In this document: one piece after another, positions 61,140 to 64,000 of the stretch
Position numbering within the stretch: position 1 is the stretch's first letter
Layout: each line of letters begins with the position of its first letter
Assembly (NCBI RefSeq): GCF_014647675.1
Contig: NZ_BMPQ01000019.1
Coordinates: 107,606 to 171,605 of the forward strand
Reading direction: 5' to 3'
DNA: 64,000 bases
From: Streptomyces flaveus
GTDB taxonomy: Bacteria > Actinomycetota > Actinomycetes > Streptomycetales > Streptomycetaceae
Translations under genes and position numbers: made by a program
Notes under the pieces: model-generated
What the model saw: the letters and a program-made list of their open reading frames with translations, nothing else
What the model was told of the DNA's origin: nothing
The model's database searches: none

Positions 61140-62263
61140 CCGACTCCCGTCTGCCCCTTCTCAAGGAACGCTCCGCTCTCAAGGGACGCTCCGCGCGGGC
61201 CTGGGCCGGTTTCGCCGCGGCAGCCGTGGCCCTGTTCGCCCTCGCGCCGCTGGCCCTCTCCGACTTCCGGCTCGGGCTGCTCGCCAAGTACCTGTGCACC
61301 GCGATGGTCGCGGTCGGCATCTGCCTGGCATGGGGACGCGGCGGGCTGCTCACGCTCGGACAGGGTGTCTTCTTCGGGCTCGGCGGCTACGCCATGGCGA
61401 TGCATCTGAAGATCGCCGACGCCGGGCCCGGCAACCTCCCCGACTTCATGCAGCTGTACGGCACGGCCACCGAACTCCCGTGGTGGTGGCAGCCGTTCGC
61501 GAACCCCGTGTTCGCGCTCGCCGCGACCGTACTGCTGCCGATGCTGGTCGCCGCGCTGCTCGGCTCGTTCATCTTCCGCCGCCGGGTCAAGGGCGCGTAC
61601 TTCGCGATCCTCAGCCAGGCGCTCACCGCCGCCTTCGCGATCTGGCTCATCGGCCAGCAGGCCACCACCGGCGGCACCAACGGACTCACCGACATCCAGG
61701 GCTTCTTCGGCTACGACCTCAACGACCCGATCAACCAGCGGATGGTGTACTTCATCATCGCCGCCGCCCTGCTGCTCCTGATCGCCCTCGCCCGGCAGCT
61801 GATCCACAGCCGGTACGGCGAACTTCTCGTCGCCGTACGGGACTCGGAGGAACGGGTGCGCTTCCTCGGGTACGACCCGGCGAACGTGAAGCTCGTCGCG
61901 TACGTCGTCGCGGCCGGTATGGCCGGGCTGGCCGGCGCCCTGTTCGTGCCCGCGGTCGGCATCATCTCGCCCGCGATGATCGGGATCGTGCCGTCCATCG
62001 AGTTCGTCATCGGCGCGGCGGTCGGCGGCCGGGCGAGCCTGGCCGGCGCGGTACTGGGCGCGATCGGGGTCGCCTGGGCCAAGACGGCACTGTCGGAGGA
62101 GTTCCCGGCGGCCTGGACGTACTTCCAGGGGCTGCTGTTCATCGTGGCCCTGGCGTTCCTGCCGGGCGGTCTCGCCTCGCTGGTGGGGATGGTGCAGCGG
62201 CGCAGGGCGTCGCATGCGAGTGAGGAACCGTCGCCTGCCCTTCCTGTGGGAGAAGCAGCATGA
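61136..62263 (+). CDS. urtC: Urea ABC transporter permease UrtC
   Basis: Second permease, 375 residues, of the LivM/UrtC type. After a short basic N-terminus it has about nine helices. UrtC landmarks are WGRGGLLTLGQGVFFGLGGYAMAMHLK and VLGAIGVAWAKTALSEEFPAAWTYFQGLLFI. ATG at 61136 overlaps the urtB stop (ATGA), and the gene overlaps urtD likewise, showing strict coupling. Confidence 0.93.
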   Translation: MTDSRLPLLKERSALKGRSARAWAGFAAAAVALFALAPLALSDFRLGLLAKYLCTAMVAVGICLAWGRGGLLTLGQGVFFGLGGYAMAMHLKIADAGPGNLPDFMQLYGTATELPWWWQPFANPVFALAATVLLPMLVAALLGSFIFRRRVKGAYFAILSQALTAAFAIWLIGQQATTGGTNGLTDIQGFFGYDLNDPINQRMVYFIIAAALLLLIALARQLIHSRYGELLVAVRDSEERVRFLGYDPANVKLVAYVVAAGMAGLAGALFVPAVGIISPAMIGIVPSIEFVIGAAVGGRASLAGAVLGAIGVAWAKTALSEEFPAAWTYFQGLLFIVALAFLPGGLASLVGMVQRRRASHASEEPSPALPVGEAA

Positions 62264-63045
62264 GTGAGCTCTCGGGTCTTCGGATACGGCAACTGCGGGT
62301 GTCCTTCGACGGGTTCAAGGCCGTCGACGGCGTGGACCTGGACGTGCGGCCGGGCGATCTGCGCTTCCTCATCGGGCCGAACGGCGCGGGCAAGACGACG
62401 CTCGTCGACGCCGTCACCGGTCTGGTGAAGGCAGAGGGTTCGGTGCTCTTCGGGGATGAGGAGCTCCTCGGGCGCAGTGTGCACAAGATCGCGCGGTCGG
62501 GCATCGGCCGTACGTTCCAAACAGCCACGGTCTTCGAGGAGTTGACCGTCCTTCAGAACCTGGACATCGCGGCGGGCGCAGGACGCGGGATGCTGACGAT
62601 GCTGCGGCGCCGCAAGGGCGTTCCGGAGTCCGTCGCACGGGCGCTGGAGACAGTGGGGCTCGCGGAGCTGGCCGACAGCCCCGCCGGGACGCTCGCGCAC
62701 GGGCAGAAGCAGTGGCTGGAGATCGGCATGCTGCTCGTGCAGGACGTACGGCTGCTGCTGCTCGACGAGCCGGTCGCCGGGATGAGCCATGACGAACGCC
62801 AGGCCACCGGTGAGCTGTTGGAGCGGATCAGTGAGGAGCGGACCGTGGTCGTCATCGAGCACGACATGGACTTCATGCGGTCCTTCGCGCGCAGCGTCAG
62901 CGTGCTGCACGCGGGCAGGGTGCTGAGCGAGGGAACGGTGGCCGAGGTGCAGGCGGATCCCAAGGTGCAGGAGGTGTACCTCGGGCACGCCGCCGCCGGG
63001 GACGTACTCGACACCGCGGCCCCCGCGGCCGTACAGGAGGCGTGA
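62260..63045 (+). CDS. urtD: Urea ABC transporter ATPase UrtD
   Basis: ATPase of 261 residues of the LivG/UrtD class. Walker A is GPNGAGKTT, the signature region is LAHGQKQWLEIGMLLVQD (a degenerate signature, as usual in UrtD), and Walker B is LLLLDEPVAGMS. The segment VIEHDMDFMRSFARSVSVLH is typical of the family. It starts with a four-base overlap to urtC and overlaps urtE by one base. Confidence 0.93.
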   Translation: MSELSGLRIRQLRVSFDGFKAVDGVDLDVRPGDLRFLIGPNGAGKTTLVDAVTGLVKAEGSVLFGDEELLGRSVHKIARSGIGRTFQTATVFEELTVLQNLDIAAGAGRGMLTMLRRRKGVPESVARALETVGLAELADSPAGTLAHGQKQWLEIGMLLVQDVRLLLLDEPVAGMSHDERQATGELLERISEERTVVVIEHDMDFMRSFARSVSVLHAGRVLSEGTVAEVQADPKVQEVYLGHAAAGDVLDTAAPAAVQEA

Positions 63046-63737
63046 TGCTGGAGATCGACAACGTCCACGTCGGCTACCACCGCAGCAGCGTCCTGCACGG
63101 GGTGTCGGTCGAGGTGCCGAAGGACGGCGTGGCCGCCGTGCTCGGGCACAACGGCGCTGGCAAGAGCACCCTGCTGCGGGCGGCCGTCGGACTGCTCACC
63201 CCGTCCAGCGGCGCGGTCCGCTTCGACGGCGAGGACGTCACGCGCCGCAAACCGCATGAGCGCGTGGCGCGCGGCATGGCGTACGTACCGCAGGGTCAGC
63301 AGGCCTTCCCCCACCTCACGACCGCCGAGAACCTTCAGCTGGTCGCGGACGGGCGCAAGCGCGGCAAGGCGGCGATAGCCGAGGCACTGGACCTGTTCCC
63401 GGCGCTGCGGACGCTGTCGAACCGGCGGGCGGGGCTGCTCTCGGGCGGCCAGCGGCAGCAGCTCGCCATCGCCCGGGCCCTGGTCACGGAGCCCCGGCTG
63501 CTGCTCCTGGACGAGCCGACCGAGGGCATCCAGCCGTCGGTCGTGGCCGAGATCGAGGAGACGATCCTCGCACTGGCCGCCCGCGGCGGGCTCTCGGTGC
63601 TCCTGGTCGAGCAGCACGTGGGCTTCGCGATGCGGGCGGCACAGCGGTACTTCGTCCTGGAGGCCGGGCGGGTCACCTCGTCCGGTGCGGGCGGGAAGGA
63701 GTCGGTGGCGGCGGTGCGGGAGGCGCTCAGCGTGTGA
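63045..63737 (+). CDS. urtE: Urea ABC transporter ATPase UrtE
   Basis: Second ATPase, 230 residues, of the LivF/UrtE class. Walker A is GHNGAGKST, the signature is LSGGQRQQ, and Walker B is LLLLDEPTEGIQPSV. ATG at 63045 is preferred to the overlapping GTG at 63042 because GGAGG lies four bases upstream. The gene ends with an 11-bp convergent overlap with a sigma-factor gene. Confidence 0.93.
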   Translation: MLEIDNVHVGYHRSSVLHGVSVEVPKDGVAAVLGHNGAGKSTLLRAAVGLLTPSSGAVRFDGEDVTRRKPHERVARGMAYVPQGQQAFPHLTTAENLQLVADGRKRGKAAIAEALDLFPALRTLSNRRAGLLSGGQRQQLAIARALVTEPRLLLLDEPTEGIQPSVVAEIEETILALAARGGLSVLLVEQHVGFAMRAAQRYFVLEAGRVTSSGAGGKESVAAVREALSV

Positions 63738-64000
63738 GTTCCCTCCGGCGACGGTCGAGGAACGCACGTTCCGCCGCGCTCTCGGTGAGCGCGATGGCCG
63801 CCTCGTACTCCCGCACGGCCTCCGTGTCGCGGCCCAGGCGGCGCAGCAGGTCGGCGCGGACGGCGTGGAGGACGCGGTAGTCGTCGAGGCCGAGGGCGTC
63901 CACGAGGCCGAGGGCCTGCCGCGGGCCCTCGGTCTCGGCCACGGCGACGGCCCGGTTCAGGGCCACGACCGGGCTCGGGGACAGAGCCAGGAGCTGGTCG
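63727..64000 (-). CDS. ECF sigma factor C-terminal end (partial)
   Basis: Partial gene: only the last 90 or so codons lie in the window and the frame continues past the right edge. The sequence ALNRAVAVAETEGPRQALGLVDAL, HAVRADLLRRLGR and RAFLDRRRREL matches the C-terminal extension of large actinobacterial ECF sigma factors of the SigJ/DUF6596 type. The sigma-2 and sigma-4 regions would lie beyond the window. Its stop overlaps the urtE stop by 11 bp on the opposite strand. Confidence 0.83.
   Translation of the reverse strand, partial: DQLLALSPSPVVALNRAVAVAETEGPRQALGLVDALGLDDYRVLHAVRADLLRRLGRDTEAVREYEAAIALTESAAERAFLDRRRRELTR

Overview
This is a GC-rich actinomycete chromosome segment, almost certainly Streptomyces. 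Codons are strongly G/C-biased at third positions, GTG and TTG starts occur, genes are coupled by ATGA or TGATG overlaps, and there are twin-arginine lipoproteins, a streptophobe-type membrane protein and a sequence identical to the Streptomyces CebR operator. I found 52 protein-coding genes, the last cut by the window end, one clear TPP riboswitch aptamer, and no rRNA, tRNA, CRISPR array or insertion sequence.

Layout. 40-4446: sugar ABC importer (two permeases, binding protein, no ATPase) plus a Gfo/Idh/MocA dehydrogenase. 4511-8617: L,D-transpeptidase, HSL-type esterase behind a duplicated 28-bp repeat, PucR-type regulator, SGNH lipoprotein. 8732-12385: a 1217-residue secreted multidomain glycoside hydrolase with an ACCGGT array upstream. 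12713-20588: one coupled operon read leftwards (peptide-type binding protein, two permeases, double ATPase, CocE/S15 hydrolase, TetR regulator). 20907-26806: MHYT membrane protein, VOC protein, proline-rich DUF protein, streptophobe, methyltransferase and AhpD-like protein, with an unexplained foldback element at 22594-22705.

26956-34913: a compact six-gene set read leftwards. It encodes a membrane ABM-type protein with an in-frame TTA codon, a fused aminodeoxychorismate synthase, two adenylate-forming ligases, a flavin monooxygenase and a class IV aminotransferase. It looks like a small 4-aminobenzoate-based biosynthetic locus without PKS or NRPS genes. Directly upstream at 35150-39287 lies a signalling and transport module: Ser/Thr kinase, a protein with repeated PTRVV-like motifs, and an ABC transporter with two FHA domains.

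40046-52483: aldo/keto reductases, LysR regulator, dienelactone hydrolase, secreted PLC-like protein, sugar-acid dehydratase, VOC protein, then a two-component system divergent from a BceAB/MacB-like ABC pair, with a 20-bp palindrome between them. 52864-52975: TPP aptamer on the + strand with no thiamine gene downstream; it faces the end of a leftward GH30-type glycanase gene. 53016-57860: that glycanase, a duplicated CE2-like esterase behind a CebR-type operator, and a TerC protein behind a Zur/Fur-type palindrome. 57956-63737: NTF2-like secreted protein and a complete urea ABC importer (urtABCDE), followed by the C-terminal end of an ECF sigma factor.

Many genes concern plant-polymer breakdown and uptake (sugar importer, two glycanases, acetyl esterases, sugar-acid dehydratase), fitting a soil saprophyte. 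The strongest leads for undescribed biology are the orphan TPP riboswitch, the aminobenzoate locus with its TTA codon, and the kinase/FHA-transporter module beside it.
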